This document shows positions 48,912 to 57,534 of a stretch of 64,000 nucleotides of DNA, in pieces. The notes under the pieces were generated by a model. The model was not told the DNA's origin and did no database searches. It was given only the letters and a program-made list of their open reading frames with translations. The DNA lies in the NCBI RefSeq assembly GCF_000472505.1, contig NZ_AWZR01000001.1, positions 487,693-551,692 on the forward strand, written 5' to 3'. The stretch is from Luteimonas sp. J29. GTDB taxonomy: Bacteria; Pseudomonadota; Gammaproteobacteria; Xanthomonadales; Xanthomonadaceae. The position numbers were made by a program, and so were the translations under genes. Position 1 is the stretch's first letter. Each line of letters begins with the position of its first letter.

Positions 48912-51062
48912 TCAGAACTTGCCGTAATAGCCTTCCTTCAGGGCGTCGAACAGGTTGGCGGCGGTATGGACCTCGCCGTCGTACTCGATCTGCTCGTTGC
49001 CCTTGACCTCCAGCACGCTGCCGTCCTCGAGCTCGAAGCGGTAGGTGGTGTTGGCCAGGTCGGTTTCCTTCACCAGCACGCCCTGGAAGGCGGCGGGGTT
49101 GAAGCGGAAGGTGGTGCAGCCCTTCAGCCCCTTCTGGTAGGCGTAGCGGTAGATGTCCTTGAAGTCCTCGTACGGGTAGTCCGTGGGGACGTTCGCGGTC
49201 TTGGAGATGGACGAGTCCACCCACTCCTGGGCGGCGGCCTGCACGTCCACGTGCTCCTTCGGGGTGATGTCGTCGGCGGAGACGAAGTACTCGGGCAGCT
49301 TCGCCTCCGGGTCGTCGGAGAACGGCATCGCCTTGGGGTTGACGAGGTGGCGGTAGGCCAGCAGCTCGTACGACCAGACGTCCACCTTCTCCTTGGTCTT
49401 CCTGCCCTCGCGGATCACGTTGCGGCTGTAGTGGTGCGCGAAGGAGGGCTCGATGCCGTTGGAGGCGTTGTTGGCCAGCGACAGCGAGATGGTGCCGGTG
49501 GGCGCGATCGAGCTGTGGTGGGTGAAGCGGGCGCCGGTCTCGGCCAGGCGGTCGACCAGCTCGGGCGCGACCCGGGCGATCTTCTGCATGTAGCGGCTGT
49601 AGCGCGCGTGCAGCACCTTGCCCTGGATCTTCTGGCCCACGCGCCAGCCGTCCTTCGCCATCTCCGGGCGCTTGCGCAGCATGGCCGGGGTGACTTCGAA
49701 CACCTCCTCCATGATCGGCGCCGGGCCCTTCTCCTCGGCCAGCGCCAGGCCGGTCTCCCAGCCCGCCACCGCCATCTCGCGGGCGACGCGGCCGGTGAAG
49801 TCGCAGCTCTCGGCCGAGCCGTACTTCATGCGCAGCATGGTCATGGTGCTGCCCAGGCCGAGGAAGCCCATGCCGTGGCGGCGCTTGCGCAGGATCTCGG
49901 CGCGCTGCTGCTCCAGCGGCAGGCCGTTGATCTCGACCACGTTGTCGAGCATGCGGGTGAACACGCGCACGACCTCGCGGTACTCCTCCCAGTCGAAGGA
50001 GGCCTTGTCGGTGAACGGGTCGCGCACGAACTTGGTCAGGTTGACCGAGCCCAGCAGGCAGGCGCCGTAGGGCGGCAGCGGCTGTTCGCCGCAGGGGTTG
50101 GTGGCGCGGATGGTCTCGCACCACCAGTTGTTGTTCATCTCGTTGACGCGGTCGATCAGGATGAAGCCCGGCTCGGCGTAGTCGTACGTCGAGACCATGA
50201 TCATGTCCCACAGGTGCCGGGCCTTGACGTGGCCGTAGACCTTGCAGGCGACCATGCCGTCGTCGCGGGTGATGTAGCCCTCGGTATAGGGCCAGTCGCG
50301 CCAGACCACGGCCGAGGCGTCGGCCAGGTCGATGTCGGCGGCTTCCTTCTCGCTGAGCGGGAACACCAGCGGCCAGTCGCCGTCGGCCTCGACCGCCTGC
50401 ATGAAGCCGTCGGTGATCAGCAGCGAGAGGTTGAACTGGCGCAGGCGCCCGTCCTCGCGCTTGGCGCGGATGAAGTCGCGCACGTCCGGGTGGCTGACGT
50501 CGAAGGTGCCCATCTGCGCGCCGCGGCGGCCGCCGGCCGAGGACACCGTGAAGCACATCTTGTCGTAGATGTCCATGAAGGACATCGGGCCGGAGGTGTA
50601 GGCGCCGGCGCCCGCCACGAACGCGCCGCGCGGGCGCAGCGTGCTGAACTCGTAGCCGATGCCGCAGCCCGCCTTCAGGGTCAGGCCGGCCTCGTGGACC
50701 TTGCCCAGGATGTCGTCCATCGAGTCGGTGATGGTCCCGGACACGGTGCAGTTGATCGTGCTGGTCGCGGGCTTGTGCTCGAGCGCGCCGGCGTTGGAGG
50801 TGATGCGGCCGGCCGGGATCGCCCCGCGGCGCAGCGCCCACAGGAAGCGGTCGTACCAGTACTTGCGCTTCTCGTCGGTCTCCTCGGCGTCGGCCAGGGC
50901 GCGCGCCACGCGCTGGTAGGTGCCGTCGATGTCGGCGTCGACCGGGACCCCGTGCTTGGTCTTGAGCCGGTACTTCTTGTCCCAGATGTCCTGCGAGGCG
51001 GGCTGCATCGGGATCTCCCGTTCCACGTGCGTCTTCACTGCCTCCAGACGAACCGTGCTCAT
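48912..51062 (-). CDS. nrdJ: Adenosylcobalamin-dependent (class II) ribonucleotide reductase NrdJa
   Basis: A 716-residue catalytic component reducing ribonucleotides with AdoCbl, independent of oxygen. Visible: start QDIWDKKYRLKTKHGVPVD, TSTINCTVSGTITDSMDDIL (substrate-site Cys), GGRRGAQMGTFDVSHPDV, the conserved NPCGEQPLPPYGACLLGSVN, and APTGTISLSLANNASNG. The usual C-terminal Cys-rich tail is absent; it is supplied by NrdJb 3 kb downstream. TTTT-free GC-rich leader. Two NrdR-box-like sites lie 220-270 bases upstream of the start. Confidence 0.96.
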   Translation of the reverse strand: MSTVRLEAVKTHVEREIPMQPASQDIWDKKYRLKTKHGVPVDADIDGTYQRVARALADAEETDEKRKYWYDRFLWALRRGAIPAGRITSNAGALEHKPATSTINCTVSGTITDSMDDILGKVHEAGLTLKAGCGIGYEFSTLRPRGAFVAGAGAYTSGPMSFMDIYDKMCFTVSSAGGRRGAQMGTFDVSHPDVRDFIRAKREDGRLRQFNLSLLITDGFMQAVEADGDWPLVFPLSEKEAADIDLADASAVVWRDWPYTEGYITRDDGMVACKVYGHVKARHLWDMIMVSTYDYAEPGFILIDRVNEMNNNWWCETIRATNPCGEQPLPPYGACLLGSVNLTKFVRDPFTDKASFDWEEYREVVRVFTRMLDNVVEINGLPLEQQRAEILRKRRHGMGFLGLGSTMTMLRMKYGSAESCDFTGRVAREMAVAGWETGLALAEEKGPAPIMEEVFEVTPAMLRKRPEMAKDGWRVGQKIQGKVLHARYSRYMQKIARVAPELVDRLAETGARFTHHSSIAPTGTISLSLANNASNGIEPSFAHHYSRNVIREGRKTKEKVDVWSYELLAYRHLVNPKAMPFSDDPEAKLPEYFVSADDITPKEHVDVQAAAQEWVDSSISKTANVPTDYPYEDFKDIYRYAYQKGLKGCTTFRFNPAAFQGVLVKETDLANTTYRFELEDGSVLEVKGNEQIEYDGEVHTAANLFDALKEGYYGKF

Positions 51063-51555
51063 GCCTGTGCTGTCTCCTGGTTGCCGGCCGGGATCGGTGC
51101 CCCGCCTTCTAGTTGTTGTTGTAGTGGGGAACCGTCGCGTCCCGTGGGACGGAGACGGCGAAGCCCGGCGCAGGCGCCGTGCCCCTCTCTAAAGTGTGTG
51201 CCTTGCCGCGTTATCGTCCTGATGATCCATGCCCGGTCCCCCCCGTCGCACCCGTGGTCCGGATGGAGCCGTCCGCGGCCAAACCCCAGCAGCTGGGATT
51301 CAGTCCGTCAACAGACCCCAAGATGTTGTGGCGAGCCCGGCCAAGCTACGCGCGCCCTACGGGGAAGTCAACAGGATCCGCGAAGCCCTCCAATCGACCG
51401 CTGCGGCGCCCGTCCCGAGTGCCTTGGGGTGGCCGCGGGCGGGGCCTGGTTGGCCGCGCAAGGCCGCGTGGGCCGTTTCCCGGGGGCATCGACATTGGTT
51501 GTGTCGGAGCCGCGCAAGGGGGCGGGATCCGGATCGATCCGCGAAGGGGACCGGA
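51063..51555. other. 493-base divergent region between nrdJa and the barrel protein gene
   Basis: No gene supported. It holds the NrdR-box candidates and a TTGACG -35-like hexamer for nrdJa (minus strand, 51311-51306). I looked for a cobalamin riboswitch and saw no B12-box. Confidence 0.55.
51283..51331 (-). promoter_or_regulatory. Candidate pair of NrdR boxes
   Basis: CCCCAAGATGTTGTGG at 51316-51331 and ACCCCAGCAGCTGGGA at 51283-51298, 33 bases apart start to start, about three helical turns. The first fits the NrdR consensus (acaCwAtATaTwGtgT) fairly well in reverse, the second poorly. The -35-like TTGACG lies between them. NrdR normally represses ribonucleotide reductase genes from paired boxes. 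Confidence 0.4.
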
Positions 51556-52539
51556 ATGGGAAACGGACGTCTGCTGGCCTGGCTGTTCGCCGTCGCCTGG
51601 CCCGCCGCGCATGCCGCCGGTGATGCACTGCCGCATGCCGATGCGCCGGCGCAGGCGCGCGAAGAGGCGCGCGACGAGCTGCAGCGGCGCGCGGAGCAGG
51701 CCGGCGCACGGTTGGCCGCGCGGCTGGAGCGCGCGGCGCACGCGACATCGCCGGTGGCGTGGTCGGCGCAGGCATCGCTGCATCCGCTCGGCCAGTCCGT
51801 CGAGGACGTCGAAAGCGGCGTCGACCTGTGGCTGTCGCCGCGCCTGCTGCTGGGCGGGAGCCTGTCCAGCGGCGAGGCCTGGCTGCAGTTCGATGCGCTC
51901 GGCGGTGGCGGACAGGCGCGGCTGCCGATGGCCAGCCTGCATGCGCACTACCGCGGCGACGGCTGGCATGCCACCGGCGCGGTCGGCGCGGCGCAGGGCC
52001 GGGCGCGGCTGCAGCGGCCGATCCAGGCCGGCGAATCGCTCCACCTCGCCAATGCCGACCGTCGCTTCGGCCAGGTGTTCGCGCACGGCGAGGTCGGCCG
52101 CGCGCTGGCGCTGGGCGAGGCCCGCGTCGTGCCGTTCGCGGCGCTGGACTACGGCCAGGTGCGCAGCGACGGCTTCGTCGAATCCGGACCGACCGGGCTG
52201 GAACTGCTGGCCGGCCCATCGCGCCAGTCGCGGCTGTCGGCGGCGGTCGGGGCGCGCGTCGCGCGCGACTGGCACGGAGCGGGCTGGTCGCTGGGACTGT
52301 CCCTGGACGCGCGCTATCGCCGCGGGCTGGTGGACGGCGAACCGCTGGTGGCCGCGTTCCGCGGCGTGCCCGGGGCGACATTCGCGCTGCCCCGCGAGGA
52401 CCGCGACGGCGTGGAGCTGGGCCTGGGCCTGTCCGGCGCCGGCGCGGGCGGCCTGCGCTGGTGGTTCGACTACGGCCTCGAGGCAGGGTCCGCCCGCGAC
52501 GGCCGGCGCTGGATGCTGGGGCTTCGGCGCGGGTTCTGA
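51556..52539 (+). CDS. Exported protein with autotransporter-like beta-barrel
   Basis: A 327-residue protein. Signal peptide of about 21 residues (LLAWLFAVAWPAAHAA), a coiled-coil region (AREEARDELQRRAEQAGARL), then alternating amphipathic strands to the C-terminal GLRRGF, the terminal Phe typical of outer-membrane barrels. Strand-turn pairs such as SLHPLG...VDLWLSPRLLLGGSL and RWMLGLRRGF support a barrel of about 12 strands, like an autotransporter beta-domain with a very short passenger. GGGGA before the ATG. It ends in its own strong terminator. Confidence 0.8.
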   Translation: MGNGRLLAWLFAVAWPAAHAAGDALPHADAPAQAREEARDELQRRAEQAGARLAARLERAAHATSPVAWSAQASLHPLGQSVEDVESGVDLWLSPRLLLGGSLSSGEAWLQFDALGGGGQARLPMASLHAHYRGDGWHATGAVGAAQGRARLQRPIQAGESLHLANADRRFGQVFAHGEVGRALALGEARVVPFAALDYGQVRSDGFVESGPTGLELLAGPSRQSRLSAAVGARVARDWHGAGWSLGLSLDARYRRGLVDGEPLVAAFRGVPGATFALPREDRDGVELGLGLSGAGAGGLRWWFDYGLEAGSARDGRRWMLGLRRGF

Positions 52540-52564
52540 GCGCGCCGCGGTGCCTGCGGGCGAC

Positions 52565-52606
52565 GGGCACCGGCACCCGCGTGGTGCCGGTGCCCACGCT
52601 TTGTTT
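52565..52606 (+). terminator. Rho-independent terminator after the barrel protein
   Basis: GGGCACCGGCAC-CCGCGTG-GTGCCGGTGCCC, a perfect 12-bp stem, then ACGCTTTGTTT. It separates the gene from htrA. Confidence 0.85.
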
Positions 52607-52665
52607 CAGCATCGATTGTACGATCGGCGTCGAGACTGTCCGGCCCCAGGGCCGCTCCCTTCCCG

Positions 52666-54126
52666 ATGCCGATGAAGAATTCGACCAGGACCCTCCTCGC
52701 CCTCACCGCCGCGGCCGCGTTCGGCGGCTTCGCCGCGACCGCGATCCGCGAGGCGCTGCAGGCGCCGGTCGGGGCGGCGGAGCCGGTGGCGGCGGCCGCG
52801 CAGGTGGCCACCGCGCCGCCTGCGCTGGCGATGCAGGCGCTGCCGGCGGCGGTCGACGGCCAGCCGATGCCGACGCTGGCGCCGATGCTCAAGCGCGTCA
52901 CCCCGTCGGTGGTGAGCGTGCACGCGGCGCAGCGGCGCCAGGTCAGCCCGTTCGGCAACGATCCGTTCTTCCGCCGCATGTTCCCCGAGCTGTCGCAGGA
53001 GCGCATCGCGCGTTCGCTGGGGTCGGGCGTGATCGTGGACGCGACCAACGGCTACGTGCTGACCAACCACCACGTGATCGAGAACGCCGACGAGGTGTCG
53101 GTGACGCTGTCCGACGGGCGCACGCTCGCGGCCGAGTTCATCGGCTCCGACCCGGACACCGACGTGGCCCTGATGCGGATCCCGGCCGAGCGCCTGCAGG
53201 CGATTCCGCTGGCGCGCGGCGGCGAGCTGGAGGTGGGCGACTTCGTGGTCGCGGTCGGCAACCCGTTCGGCGTCGGCCAGACGGTGACCTGGGGCATCGT
53301 GTCGGCGGTCGGCCGCAGCAACCTGCCGGGCGTGGGCTTCCAGAACTTCATCCAGACCGATGCCTCGATCAACCCGGGCAATTCCGGCGGCGCGCTGGTG
53401 AACCTGCGCGGCGAACTGGTCGGCATCAACACCGCGAGCTTCAACCCGCGCGGCAGCGCCGCGGGCAACATCGGCCTGGGCTTCGCGATCCCGGTGGAAC
53501 TGGCGCGCAACATCATGCAGCAGCTGGCGTCCACCGGCACCGTGCAGCGCGGCACCCTCGGCATCGAGACCCAATCCGTCGACGAACGCCTGGCCAGGGG
53601 CCTGGGCCTGGACGAGGCGCGCGGCGTGGTCGTCACCCGCGTGTACGGCGACTCGGCCGCGGGCGCGGCCGGCGTGCGCACCGGCGACGTGATCACCGCG
53701 GCCAACGGCCAGCGCATCGACAGCCCGGTGGCGCTGCGCAACTTCCAGGGCCTGCAGCCGATCGACAGCCCTGTGACCCTGGACGTGCTGCGCGACGGCC
53801 GCCCGCTCAAGCTCACCGCGCGCCTGCGCGCGCTGCCGCGCGACGGCGCCAGCTACGACGAGCGCCTGGCCGGCGCCACCCTGGCCGACCTGCCCGAGGC
53901 GGTGCGGCGCCAGAACCCGGACGCGCGCGGCGTGCTGGTCGAGCGGGTCGAACGCGGCAGCCGGGCCTGGAACAACGGACTGCGCGAGGGCGACTACATC
54001 TTCGCCGCCAACTCGGGCGAGTTCCGCGACCTGGTCGGTTTCCGCGACAGCCTGGCCGACCGCCCGGAGCGGCTGGTGCTGCGCATTTCACGCGGCCGCC
54101 GCGTGGGTGACCTGATCATGCAGTAG
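52666..54126 (+). CDS. Do/DegP-family periplasmic serine protease (HtrA)
   Basis: A 486-residue trypsin-like protease for misfolded envelope proteins. Signal peptide/anchor at about 8-30 (LLALTAAAAFGGFAATA). Catalytic triad: His136 in LTNHHVIE, Asp166 in TDVALMR, Ser240 in NPGNSGGAL. Two PDZ domains follow (about 285-380 and 395-480; RGVVVTRVYGDSAAGAAGVR and RGVLVERVERGSRAWNNGLR). Length and two PDZs fit DegP/DegQ/MucD. Followed by a 16-base palindrome (GCCGGCGCGCGCCGGC) right after the stop, then the DUF883 gene. Confidence 0.95.
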   Translation: MPMKNSTRTLLALTAAAAFGGFAATAIREALQAPVGAAEPVAAAAQVATAPPALAMQALPAAVDGQPMPTLAPMLKRVTPSVVSVHAAQRRQVSPFGNDPFFRRMFPELSQERIARSLGSGVIVDATNGYVLTNHHVIENADEVSVTLSDGRTLAAEFIGSDPDTDVALMRIPAERLQAIPLARGGELEVGDFVVAVGNPFGVGQTVTWGIVSAVGRSNLPGVGFQNFIQTDASINPGNSGGALVNLRGELVGINTASFNPRGSAAGNIGLGFAIPVELARNIMQQLASTGTVQRGTLGIETQSVDERLARGLGLDEARGVVVTRVYGDSAAGAAGVRTGDVITAANGQRIDSPVALRNFQGLQPIDSPVTLDVLRDGRPLKLTARLRALPRDGASYDERLAGATLADLPEAVRRQNPDARGVLVERVERGSRAWNNGLREGDYIFAANSGEFRDLVGFRDSLADRPERLVLRISRGRRVGDLIMQ

Positions 54127-54185
54127 GCCGGCGCGCGCCGGCACCCTCCGCGCGCAACGACGCGCCCTTTCCCGAGGAGACGACG

Positions 54186-54551
54186 ATGAGCCCGAGTTCG
54201 ACCGATGCGATGAAGACCAACCTCGGCACGGCCGGGGCCCACCTGAAGAACGCCGCCGCGGATGCCGGCAGCGCGGTCAGGAACGCCGCCCAGGTCGCCG
54301 GCGAGGAACTGAAGGTCGGCGGATCCGCGGTCAAGGCCGACCTCGCCGATTCGGCGCTGGCCGGGATCGCCGCGCTGGAAGAAGGCGGCGACGTGGCCCG
54401 CGAGCAGGTCGATGCGCTGCTCGACAAGGGCCGCGACCTGATCGACAGCGCGGCCGACCTGATCCGCGAGCGCCCGATCGCCTCGTTCGGCGTCGCCTTC
54501 GCCGCCGGCTGGATCATCGCCAAGCTCGCCCGCAGCGGCGGAGACAAGTAA
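54186..54551 (+). CDS. DUF883/ElaB-like membrane-anchored protein
   Basis: A 121-residue helical protein (AHLKNAAADAGSAVRNAA, DVAREQVDALLDKGRDLI) ending in a GxxxG-type transmembrane helix (PIASFGVAFAAGWIIAKLAR). This is the ElaB/YqjD/DUF883 pattern; the family anchors ribosomes to the inner membrane in stationary phase. GAGGAGACG precedes the ATG. First gene of a three-gene run with the holin-like and 165-residue proteins. Confidence 0.9.
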   Translation: MSPSSTDAMKTNLGTAGAHLKNAAADAGSAVRNAAQVAGEELKVGGSAVKADLADSALAGIAALEEGGDVAREQVDALLDKGRDLIDSAADLIRERPIASFGVAFAAGWIIAKLARSGGDK

Positions 54552-54560
54552 GCCCGCGAC

Positions 54561-55115
54561 GTGGCAGGGGACGCGCCAGACGACGGCGGCACCGGCGGCG
54601 GGGAGCGCAAGCCGGGGCTGGACGAGAGCCTGCGGGCGATCAACGCCGCGCGCCGCGAGGCGCTCGACGCCAGCCGCGGCACGCTGCGCGCCCTGCGCCG
54701 GCTGGCCTCGGCGGACTTCGCGCTCGCCCGCAGCGCCTTCGGCCGCGCCCTGGCCTGGGCCGGCGCGGCGACCGTGTTCGGCGCCTCGGCGTGGCTGTAC
54801 CTGACCGGCACGCTGGTGGCGCTGATGCAGGGGGCCGGGCTGTCGTGGCTGCAGTCGCTCGCCGTGGCGGCGCTGGTCAGCCTCGCCGCCGCCGGGTTCG
54901 CCGCCTGGCGGGTGGCACGCTACTTCGAGCACATGGGCATGCACGCCACCCGGCGCCAGCTGACCCGGCTGGGCCTGTTCGACGAGGACGGCAGCGGCGA
55001 CGACGATGACGACGACGATGTGCCGCCGGACCTGGCCGCCGATGCCGCGCGTGCGGCGCGGGCGGCGCAGGCGGCCGCGGCCGACCCGTCCGTGACCCCG
55101 CCGGGAGGGCCGTGA
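54561..55115 (+). CDS. Phage holin family (DUF1469/YqjE-like) membrane protein
   Basis: A 184-residue protein starting at GTG 54561, ten bases after the DUF883 stop. A helix (LRAINAARREALDASRGTLR), then two transmembrane segments (LAWAGAATVFGASAWLYLTG; LAVAALVSLAAAGFAAWRVA), and a very acidic stretch of consecutive Asp residues near 150. This is the YqjE/DUF1469 arrangement that follows DUF883 genes in Enterobacteria and Xanthomonads (yqjD-yqjE). It overlaps the next gene by one base. Confidence 0.87.
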   Translation: MAGDAPDDGGTGGGERKPGLDESLRAINAARREALDASRGTLRALRRLASADFALARSAFGRALAWAGAATVFGASAWLYLTGTLVALMQGAGLSWLQSLAVAALVSLAAAGFAAWRVARYFEHMGMHATRRQLTRLGLFDEDGSGDDDDDDDVPPDLAADAARAARAAQAAAADPSVTPPGGP

Positions 55116-55612
55116 TGCGCTTCGAGCAGCTGCGCGACGAGGTGGCCCGGGCCGAACGGCGGGTGGAAACCCGGCTGCTGCGGGCGAAGACCAACTGGCG
55201 GGTGCTGGGCACGACCTGGCGCGAGGCCTGGACACCCGGGCGCATCGTCATCGTCGGCCTGGTGGGCGGCCTGCTGTTCGCCCGCGCCAGGCCGCTCAAG
55301 CGGGCCGGCGGCCTGGGCGGGATGCCGCTGGCCCGCTGGATCCAGCTGGCGACGAGCCTGTCGGGCCTGGTGACCGCGTTCCGCGCCCGCGATGCGGCCG
55401 AGACCGCGCAGGCCGCGGCCGACGACGCGGGGCAGGTGGCCGGGGAGGCGGCAGACACCGTCGAGGCGGCGGTCGACCCGGCCGCCGCGCAGGCCGGGCA
55501 GGCGACCGGACCGGTGCTGCGCCACGTGTCGGACGCGCGTCGCCGTCCCGAGCCGCCCTGGACCGGCGAGCCGCGCGCCGCCGAAGCCGCGACCGAACTG
55601 TCCGAACCCTGA
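55115..55612 (+). CDS. Membrane-anchored protein of the yqjDEK-like cluster
   Basis: A 165-residue protein with a helical N-terminus (QLRDEVARAERRVETRLL), one membrane segment (IVIVGLVGGLLFARA), a second hydrophobic stretch (LARWIQLATSLSGLVTA), then a long Ala-rich tail. The genomic position after DUF883 and YqjE-like genes makes a yqjK-like role plausible, but direct similarity is not visible. GGGAGG precedes the start; TGATG overlap with the gene before. Confidence 0.72.
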   Translation: MRFEQLRDEVARAERRVETRLLRAKTNWRVLGTTWREAWTPGRIVIVGLVGGLLFARARPLKRAGGLGGMPLARWIQLATSLSGLVTAFRARDAAETAQAAADDAGQVAGEAADTVEAAVDPAAAQAGQATGPVLRHVSDARRRPEPPWTGEPRAAEAATELSEP

Positions 55613-55717
55613 GCCGGCCGGCCCGCGGTCGAACGCGCGGTGAACCGGCAAGGGCGTCATCACGGGGCCGTGTTCCGGGGCCCTGCATGATCGCCGCGCC
55701 TTTCCGACGGTCCCGCC

Positions 55718-56803
55718 ATGCCGCAGTCCGCCACGCCCGACGCTCCCGACGCCAACCTGCCGCAGCCGCGGCCGCGCGCGCCGGCGGCGGTGGTGGTGCT
55801 GGCCACGCTGGCGGTGGGCTACACGCTGTGGGCGGCGCAGGCGGTGCTGCTGCCGGTGCTGCTGGCGATGTTCTTCGCCCTGGTCAGCAGCCCGCTGCTG
55901 CGCGTGCTGCGGAGGATGTGGGTGCCGCGCTTCCTGGCGGCGCTGCTGGTGCTGTGTGGCGGGCTGGCCGCGACCGGCGCGCTCGGCTACCTGATGGCGC
56001 CGTCCGCGGTGGCCTGGGCGCGCGAGGCCCCGCGCGAACTGAGCCAGCTCGCGCCCAAGCTGCGCGAACTGGTCAAGCCCATGCACGAGGCCAACAAGGC
56101 GGCCGAGAGCCTCGCCCGTGCCGCCGGCGGCCAGACCGGCCGCCAGCCGCAGCTGGTGCGCACCGAGGCCGATCCCTGGCGGCACCTGGTCACCACGCCG
56201 CGGCTGCTGGCCTCGCTGCTGGCGGTGGTGCTGCTGGCGTTCTTCTTCATGGTCTACGGCGAGAAGCTGCAGCGCTCGGCGATCGCGCTGCTGCCCGGGC
56301 GACAGCAGCAGAAGTTCACCGTCGACATCCTGCAGTCGATCGAGCGCGAGGTCTCGCGCTACGTGCTGACCATCACCGTGATCAACACCGTGGTCGGCCT
56401 CTCGTTCGCGTTCGCGCTGTACCTGATGCAGGTGCCGCTGCCCGAGGCGCTGATGTGGGGCACGCTGGTGGCGCTGCTCAACTTCGCGCCCTACGTGGGT
56501 CCGCTGATCGGCGTGCTGGCGATGCTGCTGGTGGGCGTGATCACCTTCGACACGCTGTGGATGCAGCTGCTGCCGGCGGCGGTGTACCTGGCGCTGCACA
56601 CGATCGAGGGCCAGCTGGTCACGCCGATCATCCTCGGCCACCGCATGGCGCTGTCGCCGCTGGTGCTGATCCTGGCGCTGATGCTGTTCGGCTGGTTGTG
56701 GGGCCTGGTCGGACTGCTGCTCGCGGTGCCGCTGCTGGTGTGCGTGAAGCTGGTGCTGGAGCGGGTGGAAGGCATGGAAGGCTGGGCGAAGCTGCTGGAG
56801 TAG
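55718..56803 (+). CDS. AI-2E family transporter (UPF0118/TqsA-like)
   Basis: A 361-residue membrane protein with about eight helices and the family signature region (NFAPYVGPLIGVLAMLLVGV, VTPIILGHRMALSPLVLIL, GWLWGLVGLLLAVPLLVCVK). Family members export autoinducer-2 or act as Na+/H+ antiporters; which applies here is unknown. An N-terminal Pro/Ala stretch precedes helix 1. It stands after the DUF883 run with a 105-base gap, and before a HAD gene with its own promoter. Confidence 0.92.
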   Translation: MPQSATPDAPDANLPQPRPRAPAAVVVLATLAVGYTLWAAQAVLLPVLLAMFFALVSSPLLRVLRRMWVPRFLAALLVLCGGLAATGALGYLMAPSAVAWAREAPRELSQLAPKLRELVKPMHEANKAAESLARAAGGQTGRQPQLVRTEADPWRHLVTTPRLLASLLAVVLLAFFFMVYGEKLQRSAIALLPGRQQQKFTVDILQSIEREVSRYVLTITVINTVVGLSFAFALYLMQVPLPEALMWGTLVALLNFAPYVGPLIGVLAMLLVGVITFDTLWMQLLPAAVYLALHTIEGQLVTPIILGHRMALSPLVLILALMLFGWLWGLVGLLLAVPLLVCVKLVLERVEGMEGWAKLLE

Positions 56804-56814
56804 CCCGCGCGGCC

Positions 56815-56820
56815 TACAAT
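56815..56820 (+). promoter_or_regulatory. -10 element of the leaderless HAD gene
   Basis: TACAAT, six bases before the GTG start at 56827; transcription would begin at the start codon. Confidence 0.6.
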
Positions 56821-56826
56821 GGTCGG

Positions 56827-57531
56827 GTGAAGTTCCCCGTCCGCGCCGTCACCCTCGACCTCGACGACACCCTGTGGCCGTTCGCGCCGATCGGCGCGCG
56901 CATCGACCGCGTGCTGGACGAGTGGATGCTGGCGCACAGCCCGGCCACGGCGCGGATGTTCCCGGTCGAGGCCATGCGCGCGCTGCGCGAGGCGGTCTGG
57001 CGCGAGAACCCGCGCCTGGCCCACGACATGGGCGCGCTGCGGCGGATGACGCTCGAGCGCGCGCTGCGCGAAAGCGGCGGCGACCTCGCCCTGCTCGATG
57101 CCGCCTACGAGGCCTTCTACGCCGAGCGCAACCGGGTCGAGTTCTATCCCGACGCGCTCGACGCGCTCGAACGCATCGCCGCGCGGGTGCCGGTGGTGGC
57201 GCTGAGCAACGGCAATGCCGACCTCGTGCGCTGCGGCATCCACCAGTACTTCGCGTTCCAGCTGCATCCGCGCGAGCACGGCGCGGGCAAGCCCGAGGCC
57301 AGCTTCTTCCTCGCCGCCTGCGAGCGGCTGCGCCTGGCCCCGCGCGAGGTGCTGCACGTGGGCGACCACGTCGACGCCGACGTGCGCGGGGCCGCGCTGG
57401 CCGGGCTGCGCAGCTGCTGGATCAACCGCGTGCAGGCGCAGTGGCCGCACGGGGACGTGGCGCCCGACCTGCACTTCGAATCGCTGGCCGAGCTGGCCGA
57501 CTGGCTCGAACGTGTGGCCGAACCGGCCTGA
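56827..57531 (+). CDS. HAD family hydrolase (subclass IA)
   Basis: A 234-residue phosphatase. Motif I LDLDDTLWPF (nucleophile Asp11, Asp13), motif II VVALSNG, motif III GKPEASFF, motif IV HVGDHVDADVRGA. The cap domain between residues 15 and 95 is of the helical IA type, close to YjjG (nucleotidase) and phosphoglycolate phosphatases. GTG start at 56827, six bases after a TACAAT -10 with no RBS, so translation is probably leaderless. Substrate unknown. Confidence 0.92.
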   Translation: MKFPVRAVTLDLDDTLWPFAPIGARIDRVLDEWMLAHSPATARMFPVEAMRALREAVWRENPRLAHDMGALRRMTLERALRESGGDLALLDAAYEAFYAERNRVEFYPDALDALERIAARVPVVALSNGNADLVRCGIHQYFAFQLHPREHGAGKPEASFFLAACERLRLAPREVLHVGDHVDADVRGAALAGLRSCWINRVQAQWPHGDVAPDLHFESLAELADWLERVAEPA

Positions 57532-57534
57532 GGC

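Noticed and set aside
51063..51555. Cobalamin riboswitch in front of nrdJa
   Set aside because: Plausible because the enzyme needs B12, but no B12-box or conserved core was visible.
54127..54142. Terminator formed by GCCGGCGCGCGCCGGC after htrA
   Set aside because: Perfect palindrome but no loop to speak of and no U-tract; could be chance in GC-rich DNA.
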